A stretch of 64,000 nt of DNA from Paracoccus aestuariivivens (GTDB lineage: Bacteria; Pseudomonadota; Alphaproteobacteria; Rhodobacterales; Rhodobacteraceae): positions 682,001-746,000 of the forward strand of contig NZ_WMIE01000001.1 in NCBI RefSeq assembly GCF_009711225.1. The letters run 5' to 3'. This document shows positions 18,019 to 27,071 of the stretch, in pieces (position 1 is the stretch's first letter; each line of letters opens with the position of its first letter). The notes below the pieces were generated by a model, which saw nothing but the letters and a program-made list of their open reading frames with translations, ran no database searches and was not told the origin of the DNA. The translations under genes and the position numbers were made by a program.

Positions 18019-19167
18019 ATGCCCTTTGTCTCTCTTCGCCAAGTTCCTGCCTTTATTCTTGCAAGCTCGTTTCTTGTAGTCCAGCTAGGTGACTTCGCTG
18101 CATATGCACAAGACGCCAAACCCGCGATGACGGTGTTGGTGCAAACTGCCGAACGACGGGAAATCCATCCCGAGTTCAATCACCCCGCGGTGATCGAAGC
18201 GGAACAAAAGGCAACGATTCGCCCAGTCGTGACGGGCCAGGTGATTGCCAGCTATGTGACGCCCGGTGCGATCGTCAAAAAAGGCGATTTGCTGTTCGAG
18301 CTGGACGACCGCGATCTTCGCTTTGCCTTGGCCGGCGCCCAAGCGGCAGTCGCCCTAGCCAAAGCCAACGCAGGTGAGGCACAACTTGAGTATAATCGCA
18401 AGCGAACGCTAGTCAGTAGGCAGACTGCATCGCAGTCCGAACTGGACGTGGCGACCGCGCAACTGGATGCCGCAAAGGCGCAGGTACAGTCGGCGGAAGC
18501 CGCCGTTGACCGCGCCACGAAGGCAGTCGCGGATACCAAGATCGTCGCCCCGTTCGAGGGCCGGATCAGCGCCGCCAATGTATCGGTCGGAGACTATGTC
18601 ATGCCAAACAATCCGGCCCAGCCCCTGCCCTTAGCCGAGATTGTCGGGCTCGATCCGATTTTCGCGACCGGTTTTGTTAGCCAGCAGGCCTATGATGTCT
18701 TCGTTCAGCGCCGCAACAAGATGCGTGACGCCGGAACCGAGATTCCGAAGCTTGTGCTTAACCTGATCATGCCCAGCGGGCAGATCTATCCGCAGACGGG
18801 CTCGTTCGTCAGTTGGGATTTCCAGGCAGCAGCTACCCGTGGCTCGATTGCGGCACGCGCGGAATTCCCCAATCCCGACGGGGTACTGCTGCCGGGAATG
18901 AACGTGACACTGCGAGGCAACACGGTCGAGGGGATCGACGCGGTAACCATACCGCAACGGGCCGTGGGTCAGGACCAGCAGGGCCATTATGTGATGACCG
19001 TCGACGCCGAGGGCAAGGTCGCCCGCCAGAACGTTGAGGTCGGCATCCGAGACGGTGCGGATTGGACCATCATAGATGGGTTGGAGGAGAAGGCGACAGT
19101 GATCGTCGAAGGGCTTCAGAAGGTCCGCGAAGGCGACATTGTCAAAACCGAACCATTCCAGAAATGA
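18019..19167 (+). CDS. RND efflux periplasmic adaptor (membrane fusion protein)
   Basis: 382 residues. The N-terminal signal peptide (cleavage near AYAQDA) has no lipobox, so it is probably not a lipoprotein. A barrel-sandwich/lipoyl half motif (IVKKGDLLFELDDRDLR) is followed by an alpha-helical hairpin rich in Ala/Gln (~residues 95-155), the second lipoyl half (IVAPFEGRISAANV) and beta-barrel and membrane-proximal domains. It links the RND pump encoded 26 bp downstream to an outer membrane channel; no TolC-like gene is in the window. Confidence 0.93.
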   Translation: MPFVSLRQVPAFILASSFLVVQLGDFAAYAQDAKPAMTVLVQTAERREIHPEFNHPAVIEAEQKATIRPVVTGQVIASYVTPGAIVKKGDLLFELDDRDLRFALAGAQAAVALAKANAGEAQLEYNRKRTLVSRQTASQSELDVATAQLDAAKAQVQSAEAAVDRATKAVADTKIVAPFEGRISAANVSVGDYVMPNNPAQPLPLAEIVGLDPIFATGFVSQQAYDVFVQRRNKMRDAGTEIPKLVLNLIMPSGQIYPQTGSFVSWDFQAAATRGSIAARAEFPNPDGVLLPGMNVTLRGNTVEGIDAVTIPQRAVGQDQQGHYVMTVDAEGKVARQNVEVGIRDGADWTIIDGLEEKATVIVEGLQKVREGDIVKTEPFQK

Positions 19168-19193
19168 CCTGGCGTCACGGGGGCTGATCCGAC

Positions 19194-22100
19194 ATGGGAC
19201 CGCAATTTTTTATCCGCCGGCCACGCTTTGCCTTCGTCATTTCGATTGTCATCACCCTGATGGGTCTGCTGACACTGGTCGTCATGCCGATCGACCAGTA
19301 TCCGGACATTTCGGCACCCAAAGTTGTGGTGAACGCGAACTATCCGGGTGCCAGTGCCGATACGGTCAAGGACTCTATCGCCTCGCCGATCGAGTCTCAG
19401 GTGAACGGCGCCGAGGGCATGGTCTACATGTCCTCGAAATCGGCGAGTGACGGCAGCTACACGCTGACCATCACTTTCGAGGTCGGGACCGACGCCGATC
19501 TGGCGCAGGTGGACGTACAAAACCGCGTCAAACTGGCCGAGGCGCAACTTCCCGAAGAGGTCCGCCGCCGCGGCGTCAAGGTGCGCAAGCGCAACCCCGA
19601 CATCCTGATGGTGGTAAACCTGTTGTCTCCGGATAACCGGTTCGATCGCGTGTTCCTGTCGAACTATGCCAGCCTGAACATCGAGGCCGAGCTTGGCCGC
19701 CTACCGGGCGTTAGCGAAGCCAGCATCATCGGTGCGCTCGATTACGGCATGCGGGCATGGCTTGACCCCGTGAAGCTCGCCAATCAAGGGATCACCGTCA
19801 AAGAGGTGATCGGTGCGATCCGCGACCAGAACGTTCAGGCGGCGGTTGGGCAACTTGGTGCAGCACCAAGTCCGGATTCGACCGAATTCCAATATGTTCT
19901 GACCACACAAGGTCGCCTGAAGAATACCGAAGAATTCGGCAACATCGTGCTTCGCGCAGATGCCAGCGGCTCGATCCTGCGCCTCAAGGACGTCGCGCGG
20001 ATCGAATTGGGGGCCGAGGTCTATAAAGGCTACGGTGAGTTCAACAACTCTCCCGGCGTGCTGATGGCCATCTACAAGCTGTCCGACGCGAACTCGCTTG
20101 ATGTCGCCAAAGGCGTCCGCGCCAAGATGGACGAGCTTTCGCAAAGCTTCCCCGAAGGCATTGAATACGCAGTTGGTCACGACACCACGCTATTCATCGC
20201 CTCGTCGCTGGAAGAAACCGCGATGACCCTGATCTTCACCGTTCTTCTGGTGATCGCGGTGACATATGTGTTTCTTGGCAGCTTAAGGGCGACGCTTATT
20301 CCGGCAATAGCCGTACCTGTCTCGATCATCGGTACTTTGGCCGTGCTTTACGGGCTGGGTCTGACGATCAATACGGTGACGCTGTTCGCGCTGATCCTTG
20401 CCATCGGGGTGGTGGTGGATGACGCCATCATCGTCGTCGAGAACGTCGAACGATTAATGCACCACGATGGCCTGTCTGCCCGCGAGGCGACGCAAAAGGC
20501 CATGCAGGAAGTGGCGGGCCCAATTGTCGCGACCTCGCTGGTGCTGGCAGCCGTGTTCGGTCCTGCGACGCTTCTGCCCGGCATCACCGGCCGGATGTTC
20601 GCGAACTTCGGCACGACGCTGGTCGTCGCGGTTCTGATCTCGATGGTCAATGCCATGACACTCAGCCCCGCGCTTGCCGCAACGCTGATGAAACATGGTG
20701 GAGAGCCGAACTTCTTTATCCGTGGCTTCAACCGCATCTTCGAGAAGGTCACCAACGGCTATGTCGCCATCGTCGACTTTCTTGCGCGCCACATGCTGAT
20801 CAGCCTTGTGCTGATCATGACCCTGCTGGCTTCGCTTGGGATCCTGTTTGTCCGTACACCGACAAGCTTTATCCCGAACGAGGATAAGGGCTTCTTCATC
20901 GTCGACATCCAATTGCCGCAAGCCGCGTCACTGGCGCGGACGGAACTGGTGATGGATAAGATCTCGGAAGCGCTGAAAAAGGATGAGTCGGTCGAAAACG
21001 TCGTCTCGGTGAACGGCTATTCGATCCTGAACACCGCGTTGCAGTCGAATACCGGCATGATCATCGCCAAGCTGAAACCTTGGGATGAGCGTAAGGCACC
21101 CGAGCAATCACAGGTCGCATTGCAGGCCAAGTATCAGGCAATGTTCGGCCAGATGCCCGAGGCTGTGGCGACCGTATTTGGCGCACCGGCCATTCCCGGT
21201 CTGGGGACCGTCGCAGGCTTCTCCTATGTGCTGGAAGATACCCAAAGCCGCAGCCCCGAAGAACTTGCCACTGCTTTGCATGCTCTGATCGCAGGGGCCA
21301 ATGCCCGTCCCGAGATTGCCCGCGCCTTCAGTACCTTCAATGCCGGCGCACCTCAGCTTGAAATTGTCGTTGACCGGATCCGCGCTCAAACGCTGGGCGT
21401 TCCGATCAGCGACATCTTCCTGACGCTGCAAACCGAACTGGGTGGCGCTTACGTCAACGACTTCAACCTGTACGGTGAAACCTACCGCGTCATGGTGCAG
21501 GCCGATGCCGAGTTCCGCCAGAACGAAAACGATCTGCAGGACTTCTACGTCCGCAACAATACCGGAAATCTGGTCCCGCTCAGCACGCTGGTCACGATCA
21601 AACCCAGCCGTGGCGCGGATGTTCTGTATCGCTACAACACCTACGACTCGGCGACGATCACCGGCATCCCGAATGGCCCGGGCGGGTTCAGTACCGGCGA
21701 TGCGATGAACGCGATGGAGCAGGTGACTGCTGATGCCGCGCCTCCGGGTTACCGCTATGAATGGACGGACTCGAGCTTCGAGGAACGCAAATCGGGCAAT
21801 GCCGTGCCGATCGCGCTGGGATTGTCGCTGGTCTTCACCTTCCTGTTCCTCGCAGCGCTGTACGAATCGTTCATGACGCCCTTTGCGATCATCCTTTCGG
21901 TGCCGATCGCACTGGTCGGGGCATTGATCGGGACGGGATTGGCAGGGCAACCGCTTAGCCTTTACGGCCAGATCGGTTTGCTGTTGTTGATCGGGCTTGC
22001 GGCCAAGACGGCCATTCTGATCGTCGAATTCGGCAAAACCCTGCGCGAAGTCGAAGGAATGGACCTGCACGAGGCCACATTGACCGCCGCAAGACTGCGT

Positions 22101-22325
22101 TTCCGTCCTGTGATGATGACCAGTCTGGCCTTTATCGCAGGCGTGTTCCCGCTGGTCATTGCCACGGGCGCAGGTGCAGCCAGCCGGGTTTCGCTGGGGG
22201 TCGCAGTGTTCGGTGGTACGATCATGTCGGCCATTGCCGGTTCGATCTTCGTGCCGGTCTACTTCAAGATGATCCAGTGGCTGCGCGAGAAAGTGCATGG
22301 GGGCAAAACCAAGGCCCCCGAATAA
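19194..22325 (+). CDS. RND multidrug efflux permease (HAE1, AcrB-like)
   Basis: 1043 residues, normal length. Inner-membrane start MGPQFFIRRPRFAFVISI and VMPIDQYPDISAP, typical of HAE1 pumps. The proton-relay Asp-Asp pair is in GVVVDDAIIVVENVER (residues ~402-417), and two large periplasmic loops are present. The second half repeats the topology (FEERKSGNAVPIALGLSLVFTFLFL is the segment before the C-terminal membrane bundle). It exports amphiphilic compounds using the proton gradient. It forms an operon with the adaptor gene. Confidence 0.95.
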   Translation: MGPQFFIRRPRFAFVISIVITLMGLLTLVVMPIDQYPDISAPKVVVNANYPGASADTVKDSIASPIESQVNGAEGMVYMSSKSASDGSYTLTITFEVGTDADLAQVDVQNRVKLAEAQLPEEVRRRGVKVRKRNPDILMVVNLLSPDNRFDRVFLSNYASLNIEAELGRLPGVSEASIIGALDYGMRAWLDPVKLANQGITVKEVIGAIRDQNVQAAVGQLGAAPSPDSTEFQYVLTTQGRLKNTEEFGNIVLRADASGSILRLKDVARIELGAEVYKGYGEFNNSPGVLMAIYKLSDANSLDVAKGVRAKMDELSQSFPEGIEYAVGHDTTLFIASSLEETAMTLIFTVLLVIAVTYVFLGSLRATLIPAIAVPVSIIGTLAVLYGLGLTINTVTLFALILAIGVVVDDAIIVVENVERLMHHDGLSAREATQKAMQEVAGPIVATSLVLAAVFGPATLLPGITGRMFANFGTTLVVAVLISMVNAMTLSPALAATLMKHGGEPNFFIRGFNRIFEKVTNGYVAIVDFLARHMLISLVLIMTLLASLGILFVRTPTSFIPNEDKGFFIVDIQLPQAASLARTELVMDKISEALKKDESVENVVSVNGYSILNTALQSNTGMIIAKLKPWDERKAPEQSQVALQAKYQAMFGQMPEAVATVFGAPAIPGLGTVAGFSYVLEDTQSRSPEELATALHALIAGANARPEIARAFSTFNAGAPQLEIVVDRIRAQTLGVPISDIFLTLQTELGGAYVNDFNLYGETYRVMVQADAEFRQNENDLQDFYVRNNTGNLVPLSTLVTIKPSRGADVLYRYNTYDSATITGIPNGPGGFSTGDAMNAMEQVTADAAPPGYRYEWTDSSFEERKSGNAVPIALGLSLVFTFLFLAALYESFMTPFAIILSVPIALVGALIGTGLAGQPLSLYGQIGLLLLIGLAAKTAILIVEFGKTLREVEGMDLHEATLTAARLRFRPVMMTSLAFIAGVFPLVIATGAGAASRVSLGVAVFGGTIMSAIAGSIFVPVYFKMIQWLREKVHGGKTKAPE

Positions 22326-22340
22326 ACCACCTCAAACGAT

Positions 22341-23165
22341 CTAGGCGATCAAACAACGAACCAATGGATGGTCTGGCTCAGCCAGGCCATCTATTACATT
22401 GTAGTGATGGCGGTCGGCTTCTTCGACCAACGCGGTCGACGCGCCCAATCCGCACCAGATATTGGCCAGAAGCGAGGATTGGCGGCGAAACTCGGAAGTC
22501 TCCATCGCACCGACCCAGCAGGTCAGCCGAGTCCCGTCTAACGGTGATTGCAGCGCCGGACTTTCGTTGACGACCTCATCGCCAATCAAGCCTAGCGGTT
22601 CGCACCGGAAGGTCTGACACAGCGGCCGCAAGTCGTGCAGTCCCGAGATGGAAACGATGTGCGCAAGCCGGCTGCGCAGATCGAGGTCAAGCGGAGAATC
22701 CTGACAAGCCATGCGACTGACCAGATGTCCGCCTGCGGAATGACCGACAAGCACGACAGCACCGGCGACCTGACCTGCGGCGGCGGTAATGGCTGCGCCA
22801 ATCTCGCGGGTGATCCCGGATATCCGGCTTTCCGGACAAAGCGTATATTGCGGCATGGCCACGGCAAAGCCATGCGCCAATGGTCCCGCTGCCAGATGAG
22901 ACCAATAGCTGCGATCAAGCCCCATCCAGAAGCCGCCATGCACATAGACGACCAACCCTTTGGACGCTCCCTCGGGCAAGAAAAGATCGTAAAGGTTTCG
23001 GGGTTTGGGTCCGTAGCTCAGCCCCAGTCGGGCACGACCCGCTGCCTGTAGCCGGTTGCGGAACGCCTCGGCGGGTTCGACCCAACGGGCAGGCCATGAA
23101 CCACCATCGGGAATATTCGCCGTGTTGTTATAGGCCAGATCCCAATCCGTGACCGCGTGTAGCAT
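22341..23165 (-). CDS. Alpha/beta hydrolase (kynurenine formamidase/esterase-like)
   Basis: 274 residues from the ATG at 23165, which has GGAAGG 8 bp upstream; an open extension to 23261 looks non-coding. Oxyanion motif VYVHGGFWMGLD (residues ~68-79), nucleophile elbow GHSAGG (~140-145) and a C-terminal His (DRHHYNVID) complete the catalytic triad pattern. The layout matches small-molecule esterases and amidases of the BD-FAE/kynurenine formamidase group. Convergent with the RND gene and divergent from tctCBA, so it may act on the substrate that transporter brings in. Confidence 0.82.
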   Translation of the reverse strand: MLHAVTDWDLAYNNTANIPDGGSWPARWVEPAEAFRNRLQAAGRARLGLSYGPKPRNLYDLFLPEGASKGLVVYVHGGFWMGLDRSYWSHLAAGPLAHGFAVAMPQYTLCPESRISGITREIGAAITAAAGQVAGAVVLVGHSAGGHLVSRMACQDSPLDLDLRSRLAHIVSISGLHDLRPLCQTFRCEPLGLIGDEVVNESPALQSPLDGTRLTCWVGAMETSEFRRQSSLLANIWCGLGASTALVEEADRHHYNVIDGLAEPDHPLVRCLIA

Positions 23166-23382
23166 CTCAAACCTTCCATCGCCCTGTTTCGTCAAGCCAA
23201 TCCGGCAGGGTGGCACCTTGAACCGCGCCTCCGCGACCGGCAAGAGAACAAGCGATGACACCGGAAATTAACATGCTGTTACTCTCTTTCGAGAATGGGT
23301 ATTTGCAGTTAACCGTCCAATCGTGGATTTTCAGTACAGCGACCTGAGGGGACGGGTCACAGCAGATTTTTGGGAGGATCCT

Positions 23383-24375
23383 ATGTTGAAATCGTTACTT
23401 GGCGCAGCCGCCGTCATGGGGCTTGCGGCACTGCCCGCGCTGGCCGATTTCCCTGAAAAAGACATTCAGGGCATCATTCAATGGGGTGCTGGCGGCTCGA
23501 CCGACACGGTCGCGCGTTCGGTCACGCCCCATGCCGAAGAGGTTCTGGGTGGTAAGGTCATCTTGCAGAACGTCACGGGTGGCGTTGGCGCCATTGGGTT
23601 GAACCAGGTCGAACGCGCGGATGCCGATGGTTACACGGTTCTGTTCGGAGCCGAAAACCCGCTGCTCTATAAGGTCATGCAGCTTGGCCAGAAAGATTAC
23701 TCGGACTTCGTTCCGGTGAACGTGCTTGCGCGCGGCGTGCCGATTCTTGTCGCCCGCCCCGATGCGCCGTTCGACACCTATCCCGAGATGATCGAATACA
23801 TCAAGGCAAACCCCAAAACGGTCAAGTTCGGCTCGACCGGTCCGGGCGGGTTGCCTTCGGTCGTATCCTCGATGATCCAGTCGAAGGCACCGATCGAGGT
23901 CACCTTCGTCCCCTATGACGGCGACGGCCCTGCCCTGACCGCCCTGCAAGGCGGCGCAATCGACGTGATGCCTGCCGTTCTGGGTGCGGCCATCGAGTCG
24001 ATCAAGGGTGGCAAGATGAAGGCAATCGCGATTTTCGATACCGAAGCCGCGCCGCAGCTTCCCGAAACCAAGACCGTCGTCGAAACCAACCCGGAATTCG
24101 GCGATATCCTGCCTTGGGGTCCGTTCTTCGGTGTGTTCGTCAAGAAAGGCACTCCGGATGACGCGGTGGCCAAGCTGACCGAAGCCTACAAGGCCGGCGC
24201 AGCGCATCCCGACTTCGTCAAGCTGATGGAAGGCCGCGGCTACAAGATGCTGTCGCTGACCGGCGAGGAAGCCCAGACCTACTTGAACGATTGGCAGTCC
24301 AAAACCTCGTGGCTGATCTGGGAAGGCGGCATCGCCAAGAAGTCACCCGAGGAATTCGGTATCCCGAAGCCCTGA
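23383..24375 (+). CDS. tctC: Tripartite tricarboxylate transporter substrate-binding protein (TctC/Bug)
   Basis: 330 residues. Signal peptide MLKSLLGAAAVMGLAALPALA, then the Bug fold (IQGIIQWGAGGSTDTVAR, NVTGGVGAIGLNQV, VKFGSTGPGGLPS). The start at 23383 follows GGGAGG; an upstream in-frame ATG lacks a signal sequence. It binds a carboxylated or amide-like small molecule for the TctAB permease. First gene of tctC-tctB-tctA. Confidence 0.92.
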   Translation: MLKSLLGAAAVMGLAALPALADFPEKDIQGIIQWGAGGSTDTVARSVTPHAEEVLGGKVILQNVTGGVGAIGLNQVERADADGYTVLFGAENPLLYKVMQLGQKDYSDFVPVNVLARGVPILVARPDAPFDTYPEMIEYIKANPKTVKFGSTGPGGLPSVVSSMIQSKAPIEVTFVPYDGDGPALTALQGGAIDVMPAVLGAAIESIKGGKMKAIAIFDTEAAPQLPETKTVVETNPEFGDILPWGPFFGVFVKKGTPDDAVAKLTEAYKAGAAHPDFVKLMEGRGYKMLSLTGEEAQTYLNDWQSKTSWLIWEGGIAKKSPEEFGIPKP

Positions 24376-24397
24376 TCCCGGCTTATAGACACTGAAA

Positions 24398-24433
24398 GCG
24401 CCGTCCCGGATCTCGCATGATGCGGGGCGGTGC
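24398..24433. other. Intercistronic hairpin after tctC
   Basis: GCGCCGTCCCG pairs with CGGGGCGGTGC (11 bp including two G-T wobbles; 14-base loop) between the tctC stop and the tctB start. No T-run follows. Probably adjusts expression between the binding protein and the permease genes. Confidence 0.6.
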
Positions 24434-24462
24434 CGTCATTCCAGACCATGGGAGGTCCCGCG

Positions 24463-24963
24463 ATGCAAAGCTCGCGCAACCGACGCCCCGGAGAACTGGG
24501 TTTCAACCTGTTCCTGTTCGGGGTGAGCCTGTTCCTGTTCTATTCAGCCTACGGCATTTCCGGCTTCGAGGCGCTGTCCGCGCCCGGCGTTGTGCCTATG
24601 GCCACGACTGCGGTCATGTTCCTATCGGCCGGACGCATCCTGTGGGACGTCCTTCGCAGACCTGCCTCGGATACCGAGACACTGGCACGCGACATCATCC
24701 CGCTGCCGATCATCGTCACCATCGTGATGATCGCGCTTTATGCGGTCTTGTTGCGTCCGCTGGGTTTCATCCCGACCTCGGTCCTGTTCCTCTTTGTGAT
24801 GATCCGCTACCTCTCGGGGCACAGCCTTGGCTTCTGCCTTGGCACCGCAGCCGGCACGGTCGCGTTGATCTATCTTATCTTCCGCCTGATCTTCAGCGTG
24901 CTCATGCCACAGGGCATCGTCCCCGAGGGCGAGATCATCGCCTGGATCAGCTCGATTTTCTGA
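24463..24963 (+). CDS. tctB: Tripartite tricarboxylate transporter small subunit (TctB)
   Basis: 166 residues with about four membrane segments. The ATG at 24463 (MQSSRNRRPGELG) follows GGGAGG at ideal spacing; the frame is open 11 codons further up without a ribosome site. The GFEALSAPGVVPM segment near residue 35 is typical of TctB. It forms the permease with TctA, whose gene begins 12 bp downstream. Confidence 0.88.
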   Translation: MQSSRNRRPGELGFNLFLFGVSLFLFYSAYGISGFEALSAPGVVPMATTAVMFLSAGRILWDVLRRPASDTETLARDIIPLPIIVTIVMIALYAVLLRPLGFIPTSVLFLFVMIRYLSGHSLGFCLGTAAGTVALIYLIFRLIFSVLMPQGIVPEGEIIAWISSIF

Positions 24964-24975
24964 TCGGAAACGCAA

Positions 24976-26472
24976 ATGGACATTTTGTCGAACCTGCTTA
25001 TGCCGGTCGTGGACCTGAAGCTGCTCGGGCTGATTGCGGTCGGCACCTTCGCGGGCATCTATGTCGGCGCCATACCGGGTCTGTCGGTCACCATGGCCGT
25101 CTCGATCCTGATCTCGTTCACCTTCTCATGGGATGTCTATCCGGCGCTGGCGCTCATGATCGGCATCTATATGGGAGGCGTGTATGGCGGCTCTCGTACC
25201 GCGATCCTGCTGAACATTCCCGGCGCGCCTTCGGCCATTGCCACCGCCATGGACGGCTTCCCGCTGGCCCAGCAGGGCCGCGCCGGCGAGGCCATCGGAA
25301 TCGTCACCGTCGTGTCGTTCATCGGCGGCTTTATCGGCATCCTTGCGCTGGCTTTGTTCGCGCCGTCCCTGTCGGATTTCGCCATCCGCTTCCAGCCGCG
25401 TGACTTCATGCTGCTTGCGGTCATGGGCATCCTTCTGGTCGGCTCGCTTTCGGGTGAAAGTCTGGTCAAGGGCGTATTCTCGGGCGCGCTTGGCATTGCC
25501 ATCGGAGCGGTCGGAATGGACCCACTGACGGTGCAGGACCGCTTCGTCTTCGGCATCGACGAATTGCGCGGTGGTGTGTCCTTTGTCGCCGTGATGATCG
25601 GGATGTTCGGTGTCGCCGAGGCCCTGTCGCAGCTGCATTCGGTCAACACCCCTGCGGTCAAGCAGAAGATTTCGCGCATCATTCCGGCTTGGCCGATGGT
25701 ACGGAAACATCTGCCGCTGGGACTGCAAACCTCGACCATCGGCACCATCGTCGGCGCGTTGCCGGGCACTGGCGGCGACATTGCGGCGCTGATGGCTTAT
25801 GATTACGCCAAACGCACCACCCGCAATCCGGAAACGCCTTTCGGCAAAGGCGCGGTCGAGGGGCTGGTCGCGCCCGAGACGGCAAATAACGCGGCCGTCG
25901 GCGGTGCGTTCATTCCGATGATGACTTTGGGCATTCCGGGCGATGCGGTGACCGCAATCATGATCGGCGCACTTTTCATCCACGGGCTGAACCCTGGACC
26001 GATGCTGATGGTCGAACAACCACATATGTTCTGGTTCATCGTCGGCTCGCTGATGCTGGCCAACTGCTTCATGCTGCTGTTCGGCCTGACCGGCATCAAG
26101 CTGTTCGTGAAAATCGTCGAGCTGCCGCGAACCGTGCTGATCCCGGTGATCCTCGTGCTGTCCATCGTCGGGGCCTATGCCGTCAACAACAGCGTGACGG
26201 ATGTCTACTGGATGCTGGGCTTCGGGGTTTTCGGCTATTTCATGAAGGAATACGGCTACCCGTTGGGTCCGATCATTCTTGGTGTGATCCTTAGCCGACT
26301 GCTGGACGACAACTGGCGGCGGGCGATCATCTCGGAACAGGAAAGCTTTGGCGGCCTGATGCGCGGCATCGTCTCCAGTCCGCTGTCGCTGTGCCTGTTC
26401 ACGGTGGTGGTGCTGATCATCCTTTCCAGCACACCGGCATGGAAAATGTTGCGCCGCAAACGCACCGCCTAA
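24976..26472 (+). CDS. tctA: Tripartite tricarboxylate transporter large permease (TctA)
   Basis: 498 residues, about 12 membrane segments. Family hallmarks: GAIPGLSVTMAVSIL near residue 30, the YMGGVYGGSRTAILLNIPG segment (quoted part GGVYGGS) near residue 65, and GALPGTGGDIAALMAYDYAK near residue 265. It is the ion-coupled transport subunit. A strong hairpin follows the stop codon. Confidence 0.95.
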   Translation: MDILSNLLMPVVDLKLLGLIAVGTFAGIYVGAIPGLSVTMAVSILISFTFSWDVYPALALMIGIYMGGVYGGSRTAILLNIPGAPSAIATAMDGFPLAQQGRAGEAIGIVTVVSFIGGFIGILALALFAPSLSDFAIRFQPRDFMLLAVMGILLVGSLSGESLVKGVFSGALGIAIGAVGMDPLTVQDRFVFGIDELRGGVSFVAVMIGMFGVAEALSQLHSVNTPAVKQKISRIIPAWPMVRKHLPLGLQTSTIGTIVGALPGTGGDIAALMAYDYAKRTTRNPETPFGKGAVEGLVAPETANNAAVGGAFIPMMTLGIPGDAVTAIMIGALFIHGLNPGPMLMVEQPHMFWFIVGSLMLANCFMLLFGLTGIKLFVKIVELPRTVLIPVILVLSIVGAYAVNNSVTDVYWMLGFGVFGYFMKEYGYPLGPIILGVILSRLLDDNWRRAIISEQESFGGLMRGIVSSPLSLCLFTVVVLIILSSTPAWKMLRRKRTA

Positions 26473-26488
26473 GGCGCAAGCAAGGAAT

Positions 26489-26514
26489 TGCCGAAGGGGT
26501 CATCCCCTTCGGTA
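26489..26514 (+). terminator. Hairpin after tctA
   Basis: CCGAAGGGG-TCAT-CCCCTTCGG, a perfect 9-bp stem with a 4-base loop, 18 bp after the tctA stop. It has no clear T-run. Probable end of the tct transcript. Confidence 0.65.
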
Positions 26515-26586
26515 TCCCACATTGCGAAGCACAGCATGTTCAGTCACGAAGGCCGTACTGTAACCCTTCTGTCCGAACGAGACATC

Positions 26587-27039
26587 ATGCCAATTCGCCG
26601 CATTATCGGCTCTGCCTTTCTGATCTTCACCATCGCCGCGACCGCAGTTCAGGCTGATCCCCGCCATGGCCGTCATGGCGACCACGATCATAAACACGAC
26701 TACCGACACGACGACTGGCGTGATCATCGTGATAGCCGCGACTACCGCGAGCGCTATGCCCGCGAACAGCGCAAGTTCCGCTGTCCGCAGGGGTTGGTCG
26801 CGGTCAAGGGCGAGTGCCTGCGTCCGGGTCACGCACGTCGTGACAGGCAGCTGCGCGTTGGCGAACGCTTTCAGGCAAACAACTATCGCCGCGTAACCAA
26901 TCCGGGCCTTTACAACCTGCAGCAATATAGCGGCTCGCAGTATTACAGCGACAATAACAGCATCTATCAGGTCGACAGCAAGACCCAGAAGATCATGGCC
27001 GTGATGAGCCTGATGCAGATGATGCAGGGCATGCGCTGA
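26587..27039 (+). CDS. Small secreted His/Asp/Arg-rich protein, RcnB-like
   Basis: 150 residues. Signal peptide MPIRRIIGSAFLIFTIAATAVQA, then an extremely charged stretch (residues ~24-60) of alternating Asp, His and Arg (HGRHGDHDHKHDYRHDDW). A folded C-terminal part follows with two Cys (FRCPQG, KGECLR) and a YYSDNNSIYQVDSKTQKIMAV tail that resembles RcnB/YhcN-like periplasmic proteins. The longer frame from 26488 begins inside the tctA hairpin, so I prefer the ATG at 26587. A role in metal handling is suggested by the His/Asp run but unproven. Confidence 0.7.
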   Translation: MPIRRIIGSAFLIFTIAATAVQADPRHGRHGDHDHKHDYRHDDWRDHRDSRDYRERYAREQRKFRCPQGLVAVKGECLRPGHARRDRQLRVGERFQANNYRRVTNPGLYNLQQYSGSQYYSDNNSIYQVDSKTQKIMAVMSLMQMMQGMR

Positions 27040-27047
27040 TGCCCTTG

Positions 27048-27071
27048 GGCGACGCCTTAATGGGCGTCGCC
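27048..27071. terminator. Hairpin between convergent genes
   Basis: GGCGACGCC-TTAATG-GGCGTCGCC, a perfect 9-bp stem with a 6-base loop, spanning the stop codon of the leftward MFS gene (27057) and 9 bp after the stop of the rightward secreted-protein gene. It could act as a bidirectional terminator. No T-run on either side. Confidence 0.5.

Noticed and set aside
26489-26586. Longer start for the His-rich secreted protein at 26488
   Set aside because: It would begin at the tctA hairpin and hide the signal peptide that starts at 26587.
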